A stretch of 64,000 nt of DNA from Sipunculus nudus (GCA_026874595.1 CM049320.1:32088214-32152213); one strand, 5' to 3'; shown: positions 21,083 to 33,899, counted from the first letter of the stretch. Numbers and translations: made by a program. Notes: generated by a model from the letters alone, not told the origin.

Positions 21083-24000
21083 TATTAATTATTCATTTCT
21101 TATTGGTGAACTGAAACTAGGACTCGTTTAATTTATGTCATTCACTGCTAATTGTCATATTTGATTAAAAGGAAGGAATTATAGGTGTCGCTACCCCTGA
21201 GGAAACAAATAGGGGAAACGATATCTAAAATCAAAACTAAAGAACTTCAAAGGAAGCCAAAGGTTTAATGGTTAAGATACAATATCCAACAATATGGTCA
21301 TGTGTGTCTATTTTTGACGGATCTTTTAATGGACCGTTTGTATTGAAGAATTGGTTAACTAACATTAAATTTACATTTGTTTTTCAGGAATATATTTACC
21401 AATTAGCCATATTATATTTATTTGGTATGGACTAACGCTTGATAGTTTAAAACATTGGATATAAAGAAACATCTGACATTCAAGGTTCTTTAAATCATAT
21501 ATTTTTTCTCTAGCACAGAGAATATAGGTCACTACGACTCCCAGGTCGTGTTTCATTGATTATTATCTGTCAGGGTGTTCTAACAGATGTTATTTGTCTT
21601 CTGCTAACTTAAGTAAGCTTTTTAAAATGCTCATCATACAAATGATACCAAAATCAAAATTGGTTTGATGTACATCTAAGTTCAGAGTTTTGAACATGCA
21701 TCACACCACCTGCAACTGGTCCTTTCATTCATGGTAAGAAATACCAATCTTCAGATGCAGCTGTGAGACTTGCAAACAAGAGCATTTTAGACCAACTATC
21801 TTCTTTTCTATACCTGTAGTATGGTGTTCCTATCGCCAATAAGTCAACCACAGTACTACATTGTCTATGAGAAAATATAGGGAACATATATTCCTGAAAA
21901 ATATGAATCGATCATTGCAGAAGTCGCACATTCGAGAGGCTACTTGTCATAAGACACGCCTCTTTAAGATTTAAAAGACTTACCGTTGGTCTATATGGAT
22001 AACTTGCGCCACTGTATTGAGTGCTACCTTAGATATCTAAAGGCAGTACTGTAATAAACATGTTTGAACAGACACGGCGGGGAAGGTGTGTATATTCCAT
22101 GTCCGGTGTACCGGTCACGCATCGTTGAACCCCGGTCTCGCTCGAGTGACGACACTACCGGGATCAATCATTCGGAACCATCCAAGCACCATGTGTACCT
22201 TATACTCATCTTCTCTAAGGTCAAGAAAATAAAAGGTATGGTTCTCAGGCACCGCCCGCGTCAATAAGCCCCGCAACCTCCCCCCCCCCCCCCCCCCCAT
22301 AAAAAAATTACTTAGATTTTCATCTTTCAAGAAGATAAAATTATTCAATTTCGATAAGATATCCTATGTTATGTAATTCTTTTACCTGTTAAAAAATAGT
22401 TCTGTTATTTTCATGCTTTTTCCCTGATAATATGACATATTTATCGAAACATACATAAAAAGGTAAAAATAAAATATCGCCCGCCCGCACTGATTTCTGA
22501 AAAGTGCCTGAGAACCATATTTTTTTTTTTTGCCTTAGGTCTGAGAATTTATCTGATGTTCGACCAGGCCAGCGCGACGTGACGCTGACTTCGTACCAAG
22601 GTTCCACAGTTCAGTATACGCCCTATTATGATTTATTTAAAGAAAGAATGATTAAGATCATGAAAATCTTTAATTAAAACTTCAGAAAAAAAAAACAAAT
22701 GAAAATACATCCACGTTTATAAACATATGTATTGTCAGAGCTAAACTGTACACACACACACACACACACACATGTATATATATACATATATAAGTATATA
22801 TATATTATATATAATAGGAGGACCGTTTTGTTTTTATTAACTTTAATAACTAGCATATACTCGCATATATGAGCGTATGTGTGTGTTACTACACTGCATA
22901 AGCGATTCCTGTAAATAAGATGTTTGATATATGATTGTGTACGGAAATACCTAGGCATGCGTTTGACACAGGTTATGACCTATGGGCGCTTCACCGAGAT
23001 AGGTATAATTTCCGCCTTTGCCTTAATTACCAGCGTACACAGGGAAGTGTGACATGACGTCTGCCGAATCATAAATGTAAATGAATAAGTACAGCCTGGA
23101 CTAAATGCAGGGATAAAAACGTACTCGAATAGTGAAATCCACGTAATTCTACCGCCCATTATTCCACTCTATGCCTATACATATGTATGTTACCGAACAT
23201 GTAGAAAGGGGTTATCGATTAAGCCTCGTCGACCGATCATTTAATTACCAATTAACATAAGGTGTGCTCTCTCGCATGCTGAGGAATATATCTTTGTCAA
23301 ACCATCTCTCAGAAGTATTTTTTTCAACGTATTGGGGATATTAAAAGAAAGTCACCTTCCCCATCTGTCTATATTTCATCCCTTAGAGGTATCCACTCCA
23401 CTCGCTATTCATTTTGCAAAAAAAAAAAAAAAAACTGAATGTGAGCGAAAAATATCGTTTAAAAATAGGTGATCGCTTTGCGATTGCATAAATCTAGTTG
23501 AATACTGATTATGGCAATAATTATAAGATGAAGAGCGATACCGCCTTAAGAGTCGGTCGTGTTGTGCAATCAATGACCTTCGTTCACTCAAAAAAAGCGT
23601 CCTTCGTCTAAATATTCACATTTACATGCATAAATCTGTGCTCGCTTGTTATGATAATTAAATGTGATATTTGAACATCCAAGTTTTTCATTTGCTCTTA
23701 TCTTTTACTTAATACGACCTCTCTTTCTTTTGTTGATATAAATCATGACCCAACATCCTTGGCTCGGTTTCATTTTGATTGTCACAAATAAAGATGTTCA
23801 TCTGGATTCACGTTTTCGACAAGAATTATACTACGTCCTGTGTATAAAGCTTTGTGATCCTGCCCGGCACGGACGTTACCTAAGGAATATTGTCATGTAT
23901 TCATGCCCAAGCTGCATGTGCTTAACTGAGAAATTTATTTTAAAATATAGCTACATATCGCGTTCCACAAAGTTCGTATGTTGGTCAAAAAGGAAAGGTT

Positions 24001-24690
24001 ATATGTTGTCAAGTGTCGAGGTGTCATCTGTGAAACAAATAAATGAATCAAAATTACTTGTATGATTTTTCGTCTGGCTAGAATGACACGGAGTTAAAAA
24101 AAGAGACCTAAACACTTCTTAATGCCTGACACTTTCGGAAAAGAGAATGAAAAGTAAACTTATTATTCAACCTTCAGAGAGCAAGGCTGGTTTGTCTGTT
24201 TAAAATTTTATTCAAAATGTTCTGGACAAATTAGGATAAAATGCTGTATAGGGGTTTAGGATTAGGATTACACCTATGGAACAATACTCAACCCCCCCCC
24301 CCCTCCCCCCCAATTAAGGCATGTTTGGACATCAGGGGCGTTTGTTCCAGGCCACCTCTGACCCGCTCTGACTATTGGTCAAGCATGACCAGTATCAATC
24401 AGTTAGATCTGGTTACGCTTACACAATCTAGTTTAACGTTTAACTGCTGTCACTTGCAAGTAGTCAGCAAAATAACTGTCTTTGATATTCAAGATTTCTA
24501 CGGTTTTTTTATTTTCTCGTAAAAGAAATTCTGTGTCGCCATGGCCATACGTTCCTTGTTATATGAAACCGTGACAGTGTACGGTTTTCTGAAATATTGT
24601 GTCATTTAATTCTATCAAATTAACTTGAAGGGAGTGATTATCTAGTTTTCGTATAATCTAGTTGTGTTAATAGCACTGCCTTATGTGAAT
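21000..24690. other. Intergenic region, no gene recognised
   Basis: Only simple sequence and small inverted repeats are seen: (AT)n at about 21046-21085, a C-run near 22280, (AC)n at about 22749-22770, an A-run near 23418, and C-runs near 24292. Open frames are short and unconvincing. Confidence 0.55.
22237..22519. repeat. Inverted repeat pair
   Basis: TATGGTTCTCAGGCAC at 22237-22252 is exactly inverted at 22504-22519. Outside the perfect core, both arms continue with an AAAA-rich stretch and a CTAAGG word, so the homology is longer than 16 bp. It could be a hairpin or the remnant of a palindromic insertion. Confidence 0.6.
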
Positions 24691-24697
24691 GTAATAC

Positions 24698-24887
24698 AAG
24701 AAATGGATCAAAGAGCACTTTAATGTGTTCTTAAGAAACAGTGCTAAAAAGCATACATGTATTATGAAAATTAGGGGAGCTTTTGTTATCTAATTCAAAG
24801 GTAAATATAACAGAACAGAACATAAGTTTATTCAGTGAAAAAGCCTCAGGCCCAAAGTTCCAAACCTGATTACATAGATGTTATCTA
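24698..24887 (+). repeat. 190-bp repeat, copy 1 (inverted copy at 40788)
   Basis: This segment is, by direct reading, a perfect reverse complement of 40788-40977 over 190 bp, including GGGGAGCTTTTGTTATC and AGCCTCAGGCCCAAAG. Flanks on both sides are unrelated. It has no open frame of note. Confidence 0.9.
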
Positions 24888-24889
24888 CA

Positions 24890-26000
24890 ATATCAGTTTG
24901 ATATTAATTTATAATGCCTTTGACACATATTACATAACTGCGTACCTAACTACACAATCTTGCTCTATTGCAATCATCAGTGTGTATAAAACATAATTTA
25001 ACCATCTATTGTTCTTCGTCTCCTCAAAAAGAATTTATATACATTTGTAGCAAAATGTACAATGATTGTCTGAATTTATTGATTCCATAAAATTTTTTTC
25101 TCACTTTGATAGTACAAGTTTTGTCTGAAGTATTTTAACCTCAAATAACTCTTTAATTTTCATTCTTGCAAATGAAAGATCCCCTAGATGGATGAATAAG
25201 TTACATTTCACCAAATAAAGATGCCTATAAAGGTGTATACACTCGTAATACATCACACCAACACAATCGCATACGGCACCTGATTTCGATTATCCATACA
25301 AATAGATATCTCCGTCACAAACGTCAAAAGCTCTTATCTTATCCAGATATTCCCGTCTTGTATTAGCAAGATAACAAATGCCTTCTATAAAATGTTGTCT
25401 TTCACTCAGTAGGAAGTTTTAAAGGTGTGCACGTCTTTCATTCAGTAAATATAATTCAGGCAATGCCGACGCGAGATAATTGTTAAATGGGCTTATCTAA
25501 ACATTAGGTGTGACCGACAAAATGTGTTTAACCCATGGGCGTTGAGTATCGCTTAATGTTGAAAGTAGCTGTTCAAGGGATTTAAATATCATTGAAAATG
25601 CAAGTGGTCTTATCAAATTAAATGTAAATTTAAAACATATTTATTGAGATCTGCGTGACGTTTGAATTAAGAAATGACCCTTGTTAAGTGTGGCTCATTA
25701 TTTAGAGACGTGACATCGTTTTAAATGAAGGAATACTGATTCAGAAGGGTACAGAAAGACGTGTACCTAAAGTGACTACCAATTTATATTAGATTGAAAA
25801 TTACTTAACTATAAAACGGAGGGGACATGGCGAGTGAGGTAATCCTGAAAAATAAATAACAGAATATAAATATTAATTGTCCAAGTACAATAGCCTCCAA
25901 TTGACTTGTACTATAATTACATTTTATGAAACGTTATAAGGTATAACATGGCATTTCATATCCGAATGTCATGCTTATGTGAAACCATCCGATACAAGCA
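24890..26000. other. Intergenic, nothing recognised
   Basis: AT-rich sequence without exon-like open frames or clear repeats. Confidence 0.5.
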
Positions 26001-26009
26001 CGTTGGAGC

Positions 26010-27010
26010 TAATTATTGACATGGTGTAATTTATTTGATAACATGAAGAAGAATCCCAGGTTGTGTCCAAACGGACATCCTTCGATGGTCAATTGGTATA
26101 AATTTGTGAGAAAAGGCATCGTTGGGGATTGGAAACCAATGTTTACGGAAGAGCAAAGACACAAAATAGACGATACTGGTTGTGATCTTTATTCGGAGTG
26201 ATATTATATCAAATGATTTCGTTCAATTCGGACGTCAATTATGCTGTGAAATGGACGTGAATGCCACGTAATAATTTCCAATGTAGATAATGTAGATTGC
26301 TGGCCGGTTTACGTTTTAGCTAGACTGAATAATGCCAAAAATGCTGGTTGTATGGTTTGAAGCAAATAGTCCTCTTAATTTCAAATCATTCCGATTTGCA
26401 TTATACATAGATTAAAATGAAATTAACCGAAATTTAAAAAAATATATTGCTCCGTCGTATATACTGCTTTTTTCAGTAACCGGTAATGCAAAATAGTTTT
26501 GGTAACCTCTCGCATCTCTATATCTGAAGTGAACTCCACTTTAGGGTATAATACTAAAAATGATATACGTTTGATGAATAAACATACATGTGTTGTGTCA
26601 GGAGAAAAGAAGAAATGTAATGATTCCATGGAGGTCAAAATGGTATGTAGCGTATAATTAACATTTATGTACGATAGGATTTTTATGACATCCTGTATAT
26701 TAAACATTTGGACGAAGGATTTTTGAGTTATTAAAAACTATCACAAGTTCTTTTTTGGCACCTATTGTGGATAATGGAATCTTTTCTCACCCAAAGCATA
26801 TCATGTCTCGAAAACCTTTTTTCCAGATTTTACCAAGATCTTTATTTAACACACTGATATTTACATTTATTGATATTATAAAATATCGACATGAAACATT
26901 TTAAATAATAACGGACATTATGATATAAATTAATGATGACAGCTTTGTGATTTATACGGCATGTTCCTCTAATGCCGGGTCTGTGGAATTTCAGATATGT
27001 TGAAGAGCAT
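26010..27010 (+). pseudogene. Sulfotransferase 3'-end fragment (pseudogene)
   Basis: The segment 26,010-26,201 matches the last ~65 codons of the intact sulfotransferase at 31,709-33,058: DNMKKNPRLCP, GHPSMV, RKGIVGDWK and MFTEEQRHKID are kept. A small insertion breaks the frame at its start, and about eight residues before the terminal GC(D/N)xY(S/T)E are deleted. The upstream part of the gene is absent. Homology continues into the 3' flank (about 26,300-27,010 against 33,170-33,890), so a genomic segment rather than a cDNA was copied. It keeps the RKGxxGDWK PAPS-binding motif but cannot encode an enzyme. Confidence 0.88.
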
Positions 27011-27626
27011 CCTTTGTAGGTTAAAGAAGTGAAATCCAATCATATAATTATTTATCATATACGTATTGCCAGATTCCAAGGTATATTCAATCCCAAACGT
27101 TTTCAAACATTGAATAGAAATGTCAGTGTATTTTATCATTGTCCTATGTCCTTTTGCTTTCCGGTTTATCACTGGTTCGGTTGCATACAATCAAAGCTGA
27201 AAGCCCATTGAGTTTTCTTTTTTTAATATGAATCAATTTTACAGTGGACAGAAAAGTGAAAGGTTAAATTTGTTTTTTGATCCTATTTTACTTGGCATGA
27301 ACCCATGAGGGCCGAACATGGAGTACCTTGTTCTGTTACTGCCAGGGAAGACGGACAATTTCTAAAGACCCTTAATATTTTATACCTCACAATCGAGGAT
27401 GATTCATCCTTATGTCATTATGAATAATAAAGAATGGCCAAAACGATTTCGTCTTGAGGTCGCTGTAGCATTCTCCTTTATAATTAAATCCATGGCTGTT
27501 ACACTTAAATTCTGAACCATTTTAAAAACTTATTCTGGTTTTGATGGAACAACAAAACGGCCTACATGGACACCCAACGATTCTGTTGAAACTCTTTCCT
27601 TTCTATTGCGGTTCTGGGGTCTTAAA

Positions 27627-27662
27627 CCATGGTGTTAGGGTTAGGGTTAACCCTAACCATGG
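27627..27662. repeat. Short palindromic interstitial telomere-like repeat
   Basis: CCATGG boxes flank TTAGGGTTAGGGTTAACCCTAA. The 20 bases centred on GGTT/AACC form a perfect palindrome of telomeric words. This is a tiny head-to-head (TTAGGG)n site. Confidence 0.8.
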
Positions 27663-28121
27663 ATAGGAATAACTCTGTTGGAAGATCCGCACGCACATGC
27701 CGCTTTATTGGAGGCGTAAGTAGTTGGTTTGATTATTCTGGTTCACGGATTAAAGTCAGACTTCCTGTATCACACAATAATGGAGGTTCATGAAAAATTC
27801 ATGGACAAATATTTGTTGGGCTGCTTCATATTTTATCACTCCAACATTGAAGAGGGCACACTTTCGCCGATAAAAAGCTCATTGCACAAATCCCTTTATA
27901 GATGCACTTTGTTGATATGATTACGCTCTACAGGAAATAAAGCATAGACAAAAGGTTAAAGGTGTCACAGAAAAATAGTTGCCCACGAATTTTGTTAGTA
28001 ATACATAGATTATTCAAATATTGGCTAAAAACGATTAGTTCTTCCTCACTTTATAAATAATAATGAGTCTCTCAGGCAAAGTATTTCCTTTTGAATAATT
28101 GAATAAAACCCTTGTATCTGA

Positions 28122-29765
28122 TATGTAATTCACACTTGTGATCTAGCTTTCGAAGTCGCCAGACGTACGGAGCGCCCCTCCACGAGTACTAGCCGTGATA
28201 TACATAACGTATATTTCCAAGCCGTTGAGACATGGAGACAGGATACCTCGTTCGCGGAGTACCAGTTTCTCTTCTGTCAAACCGTATCAGCATTTCCTGA
28301 TATCAGATTCGATACTGGTGCTAAGACAAGGGACATACTCTACATTCACCCGACTACACCGGACCAAGGACCAAGACTACAGAATCTACAGGAATGGACC
28401 AAGATACCGGAATTCAGCCAAGTTATGGAAGTGACACCCACAAAGCACCGACCTAAAAGAAGACTGCCAAAACTACAGATGCAAGAATTCCCTATCGTCA
28501 AGAAAAGGGTTCCGATAGATGTTACTGATGCAGAACTACTAGACCAACTCAAGAACAACGACCAACATCCACTAGCCGCCATTCGCCTCAAGTCTAAAGA
28601 GGGAAAACCAACCAAGCGTGTCAAGGTGATTTACAAGACCCAAGCTGCAGCTTTGATCGCCCTGGACCGAGGTGTGATCATCGGACCAGAACGATTCACC
28701 ACAGGGGCCTACAGAGCTATAGAAATCCCCTTTTGTGGACGTTGTTTGGCCTGGGACCATCCAAGCCGGAGCTGTACAAACAATAGACGCTGCTACAGGT
28801 GCGGCCGGGAAAGTCGCGCTACAAACCAATATCAAGCCACGACACAAACGTGCGGGAATTGTCAACAATCCCACTCAACAGCATACAGAGGATGCAAAGC
28901 CGACCAACAATACAAGCGCTTAGCTACTACTACCCAGCTCATGTACACTGAGGACAACACCATGGAAATTGAGACAAAAGTCGAGACCCCAGTTACGACC
29001 ACCCATCCAGTGCGACCACCAACTCAAGACAGGCATGTTCAAACTGATGGAACAACTACCAAGATGTCCCAGACAAGTTTAAGTACATCAATGATTTCAA
29101 CACAAACTGAGCCAAATAATTCAACATAAATTACCCAGACTTTAAAACGAAAATTTCAAGACTCAACAACCAACACCACAGAGAAAGGACGCAAGAAAAC
29201 AGTTGATCGTGCTACATCAACAACAACCATGGAGACCGGAATACCGACACTCTCCATTATGTCTTTAATGGAGACAATAAACATTATGGATGAAAAACAA
29301 ATTTTTGAGATTTTTGAGACAATACTGAGAACTCTAAAAGACCAACTTCAAGATCAACTTCAAAACCAAGTTCAAGAACAAATGCAAGCAGAAGAAGAAG
29401 AAGAAGAACAACAACAACAACAAGAAGCTCAAGAACCCACTCAAGAAAACCAAGCCCCGAGAGCAGTGAAACCAAGAAAAGTACCACTTCTACCAACCCC
29501 AAGCTCAGCTCCAGAACAAAGGAAGCCACAACCAAGAACAAAACCCCAATCAAGTTCAGGACCGAGATCAGGATCATCGGCCACAGATGAGGAGAATCCC
29601 TTCCAGCTAGCCATGTCAAAGAATAGAAAAACAAAATTCAAAGCGTTTAACCCAAGCGATTATCAACCAAAAAACCTACTGAGTCTCCTGAGAAAAGATT
29701 GTAAAACACAACAGAGTACCCAAGGCAGTCTTCGTCTATCGGCTCCGGCTGGCAGAGAACTTTAA
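28122..29765 (+). CDS. LINE ORF1 (gag-like, CCHC zinc knuckles), one in-frame stop
   Basis: A reading frame is open from just after the TGA at about 28119 to TAA at 29127-29129, and continues in the same frame to TAA at 29763-29765. The first ATG of note is at 28425, but the open frame before it still reads like protein. Residues around 28730-28900 form a row of zinc knuckles: CGRCLAWDHPSRSC, CYRCGRE..., CGNCQQSHSTAYRGC. This is the arrangement of ORF1/gag-like proteins of Jockey/CR1-type LINEs, which bind element RNA. After the internal stop the protein is Gln/Glu-rich (QEQMQAEEEEEEQQQQQ) and then Pro-rich. No endonuclease or reverse transcriptase ORF follows. It is a single-ORF element or a deletion product; whether the internal stop is a mutation or is read through cannot be told. 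Confidence 0.75.
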
Positions 29766-29945
29766 GAATCATCATCATCTCATTACCATAGGCTTACGGA
29801 GCCCCTAACAAGAAGTCAAGACTTCTTTTTAGTTAGAGGTGCTCGAGGAGCTGAAACTGAAGTGTACCCAGCCTTCCTAGATTTAAATATATCTTAATTT
29901 TTACCATTAAGGTTGCAATAGAAGACTATAAACAAATAAAAATAA
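29766..29945 (+). mobile_element. Probable 3' end of the gag-only LINE-like element
   Basis: After the stop codon come (ATC)n, a perfect 8-bp stem hairpin AAGAAGTC-AA-GACTTCTT at 29810-29827 followed by T's, and an A-rich end (AAATAAAAATAAAATAA near 29935). A hairpin followed by an A-rich tail is typical of LINE 3' ends. The insertion boundary is not precisely defined. Confidence 0.5.
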
Positions 29946-30264
29946 AATAATGGAAATTTATGTATTACATATACTAACAAAGCCATTAATTCATACAGCA
30001 TATCATCTGATCAAGATAAGTATTTGTAACAGTTACAGATAACCTATAAGAGTAATAGTAATAATCATAGATGATAAACTGTTGCAATAATAGAAGCAAT
30101 GGACCAACTGTTATATACCAAATGCGATAGACCCATGAGGGGTGAATATAACCAACCAGGGATTCATTATCCAATTACCTAAATTCATTGCCGTCTAAGT
30201 ATAAGCTGTTCGTACTAAAGTTACCTTTTTACGGGTAACACCAACAATGTTGGTGAAATTATCA

Positions 30265-30760
30265 GATATATGGCAGATCACACCCCAAACAAAATGAACA
30301 ACGATCATAAAACTGACATGCTTACAATCCATGTATAGTGATATCAGACTAGGTGGTCAGCTGCAAACCATGCTTGAGTCAAGAATTCTACCAATATCAT
30401 TTGGACGGATTAGCACTGCTCATTGAACATAGAATCCCCCGGTTATTGACCAGCAGTGATTATTATACCCATACAATTAGTGGAAGTCATTGGGTTGATG
30501 GCATTCTGTACTTTGCTGCAACAAATCCGGAACATTGAAAGAAAATTAGAAACTTTGAAGTTTGCCATGGCTATTACCCAAATCTGGTAATAAAGCTCTG
30601 TTCACAGATAATCATAATTATACATTATTTCCTTGTTAATAATTTATCAGTACATTATATGATAAACTGTTTACCTATCAAATAGTCTAATAGTATTTTA
30701 ATATGAATACTTTGTAAATCTTGATAAAGATGTAATACGTAATTAAAAGGAAAAAACACC
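30265..30760 (+). pseudogene. Broken copy of sulfotransferase exon 1 and flanks
   Basis: This matches 31,525-32,060 (upstream flank, exon 1, start of intron 1) of the intact gene. The shared upstream start is AGATATATGGCAGATCACACC. The start codon equivalent is ATA (ATAGAATCCCCC against ATGGAATCCCCC), and stop codons TGA interrupt the frame. The stretch GGAAGTCATTGGGTTGATGGC is still recognisable. The donor position (CTGGTAATAA) is kept. No exon 2 follows before the next copy. Confidence 0.85.
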
Positions 30761-31019
30761 ATAAGTATTACAGGGATGTATAATTATCATCTATGCTGTT
30801 ATCATAATTTATTAGACTTACCTCTATTCTAGATTTTACTGATGTTATACAAGACAAACTGACAGAAAAACAAAATAGGTTATAACATAACCTTATTGAA
30901 TATGTAAATGAGCTTTATTACAGAGTTTTAACCCGGTGAGTGTAACCTGCATGAACAAATCAGGTATATTTTAAATTGGAATTAATAAGGACCTCTATTG
31001 CGAGAACATGGCAGCTTAC

Positions 31020-31500
31020 ATAATTTTTTTTACTCTTCCGACTGTGTGTTGGAAGATTAATATCAATCTGTACAGACACTTGTGATATCATTAGCGTTTC
31101 ACCTTTACTGTTATAAATCTAAAATGGAGATTTGTGATTGCTGATACCCTTAAGCAGCAGGGTGAAATATAAACTCGCGATCACATTTATGGCGCAACGG
31201 AGTTTTATATCGGTTATAAAGTCGTCATTCGTAAACATAAATATCGTCAGTTAACAACGTTAAATTCTATATATGTCTGTACAATCACTCTCGTGGGAAG
31301 TCCAGTATCAGTGTCAACCCACTTTGTTTCTCTTTTGTTTTGAGATCTATACACAAATAAATTTCAGCACTAATAATTAATTTATACGGTTTTTCTATTA
31401 GATAAACATAAGAAATGCTGTTCATAATACTGGTGGTTTTGATTGGTCACGTCTTGTTTCAACCGATGGTGTCAGAAACTTCCTGCTGGCTTTCAACATA
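31020..31500 (+). repeat. Duplicated sulfotransferase upstream block, copy 1
   Basis: This block upstream of the intact sulfotransferase matches 38,620-39,060, with shared words including CTCTTCCGACTGT, GGAAGTCCAGTATCAGTGTC, AATAAATTTCAGCAC and CATACTGGTGGTTTTGATT. It may include promoter sequence of the gene, but no promoter element was identified. Confidence 0.8.
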
Positions 31501-31708
31501 AACAAGATTCACATATTTAATCATCAGATATATGGCAGATCACACCCTCAACAAAGTGCACAACTGTAATAAACGTGATATGAATAGACGTCGCGTATAT
31601 TAGTGACAGCCTGAGTGTTAGGTGCAAATTATCCTGGAGTCAAGAATACTGCCATTATAGTTTGAACAGATTAGCACTGCTGTGTCTTGTGATCCATAGT
31701 GTTCGAAG

Positions 31709-33058
31709 ATGGAATCCCCCGGAGATAGCAGTGACTATTCGACCTATACAATTTGTGGCAGCCATTTGGTTGATGGCGTTCTCTACCCTGCTGCGACAAA
31801 ACCGGAACACCTGAAGAAAATTAGAAACTTTGATGTTTGCGATGGCGACGTGTATTTGTGTGGATATCCCAAATCAGGTAATAATAATTGCACAGATTAT
31901 CATATTTTGCGCTTTTACATTGTTTCTTTAAGAATAAGTTATTATTACAATATCTGATAAACATTTAAATCATGAAGCATTTTAATACAATTTTAATATG
32001 AATAATGTGTAAACCTTGATAAAGATAAAATATTTAAATAATAGAAAAAAAACAATGGAGAGAATGTATCATTTTCATCTTATTATTATATCTTATTATT
32101 AAAGTCTTTTAGACAACACAAAAACAGTTCAAAGGAATCGCGCTTCCATTCTCCGTGTATCATTTGTTTGTAATGTTGGAAATATTTCTAATGTATGCTG
32201 AGCACGGTTTCTCTAAAAGAATCCTTAAGGGTATGGGGAATTATCTGTTTCCACTATTTTGAGATAGTTTGATATTATTTTAGGCAAGCTGGCAAAATTC
32301 CGCGTAGAACAATAATGTTTGTGTGTGTGGTCTTATACATATTTGTAGGTAATATTTGGGTGTCAACCATTATCAGAGCAATTATGAGAGGAAGGGAAAC
32401 CATGGCCTTTAAAAATCCGGAAATAGTCCATGGAAAAAGCATGCTGGATTATAATTTTCCGATCGCCAGCGAACAGCCTCGCCCTGGATTGTTCCTCAGC
32501 CACCTGCAATTCCAATGCCTTCCAAAAGGAGTTTCGAGAAAGCAAGTCAAAATAATATACATTGCCCGGAATCCCAAAGACGTTGCTGTATCCTATTATC
32601 ATTTTCATTACAATGATCGTGCCTACGGTCCATGGAAAGGAGAGTGGGATATATTCCTTGAAGCATTTCTCTCAGGCAATACAATCAGCGGGAGTTGGTT
32701 TGAACACTTTAAATCATATTGGATCCACCGTAAAGCAGCCAATATCTTTTTCATAAAGTACGAAGACTTGAAGACGAATTGCAGAAGTTGGATAGAACAA
32801 CTGGCAATTTTTTTGGAGAAAACACTCAATTCATGTACGTTGATGCGAATTGTCGACATGGTACAATTTGATAACATGAAAAAGAATCCGAGGTTGTGCC
32901 CAGACGGACACCCTTCGATGGTCCCTGGGTCAACATTTATGAGAAAAGGCATCGTAGGGGATTGGAAATCAATGTTTACAGAAGAACAAAGACACAAAAT
33001 AGACGAGAGGGAAAAAGCTGTGTTCAAAGAAATTGGTTGTAATATGTATACTGAATGA
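31709..33058 (+). CDS. Cytosolic sulfotransferase (SULT family), 2 exons, intact
   Basis: These enzymes transfer sulfonate from PAPS to hydroxyl or amino groups of small molecules. Exons are 31709-31877 and 32349-33058 (TGA), joined in phase 1 at GT/AG sites, giving 292 residues, the usual length of SULTs. The intron cuts the 5'-phosphosulfate-binding loop YPKSG|NIW, whose Lys is kept while the common TT is NI. Further motifs: SHLQF with the probable catalytic His, ARNPKDVAVSYYHF (3'-phosphate-binding Arg and Ser), FLEAFLSG, and near the C-terminus RKGIVGDWK (PAPS-binding loop). There is no signal peptide or membrane segment, so it should be cytosolic. The start at 31709 gives a normal N-terminus (HLVDGVLYPAATKPEHLKKI). 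Poly(A) signal candidates are at 33427-33436. Several broken paralogues lie nearby. The acceptor substrate cannot be inferred. Confidence 0.93.
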
Positions 33059-33426
33059 AACGATATAAAATGGCTTTCTATGATGTGGATGTCAATGACG
33101 TGGTGGTAGTATAAAATGACCATTAATGACATTGAAATTTATTTGAATTTACAAAATGTAGATTGTTAACCATTTGCATATCGACTACACTGAATAATGC
33201 CACAGTTAAGAATATTGGTGGTATGATTTGAAGCGCATTATCCTCTTAATTCCATACCATTCCGATTTCCACTAATAGGTCGCTTAAACTTGACTTCTGC
33301 AACACTTAAAACCACTCAATTTAATTCAAGTGATTTAAGTTGCTTTTGATAATCCCTCCCAATCTGAAGTGGATTCAGCCAGACATTTTTATTGAACTGC
33401 TGATAAAATACAATATATGATTGATG

Positions 33427-33436
33427 AATAAATAAA
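33427..33436 (+). terminator. Candidate poly(A) signals of sulfotransferase
   Basis: Two overlapping AATAAA hexamers lie about 370 bp after the stop codon. A related A/T-rich sequence occurs at the corresponding place of the pseudogene copy near 26,575. Confidence 0.45.
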
Positions 33437-33899
33437 CGTGTTTCTGTGTCAGAAGAAAATATAAACTTTTATGATTTTCTGAGAGTAAAAATGGTTAATG
33501 TCTTATGAATGGACAGGTTTTGCGTTTCAGTGCAACCATAACATTTAAATAAGAAAGGATTTCTATGACACCCTTTATATTTTCACATAAAAAGAATTTA
33601 TGGATAATTAAACGATACATCATTCCTTTATGTGCTTTTCTTGGAAAAATAATAAATTCATGCTCATCCAGAGCTCATGAGCTCTCAAAAGCCCCTCCCA
33701 AGATTTTATTAAAATTTCTTGTTTATATACTAATATGATGCATTTATTGATATTAGTATTTAACAACTTGATGCAGATCTTTTATTGATAATGGGAAGTT
33801 ATGAAGAAAATTGATTATGAATAGCTTTATGTTTTTATACGACATTCCCCCATGGTGAGTCTGTGAAATCTGAGATATTTCATGGAGGCAGTCACAAGA

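Noticed and set aside
29284-29641. Minus-strand open frames opposite the gag-like ORF
   Set aside because: These are shadows of the plus-strand Gln/Glu/Pro-rich LINE ORF1.
32363-33132. Minus-strand open frames over the sulfotransferase
   Set aside because: These are antisense shadows of exon 2, whose plus strand matches the SULT family throughout.
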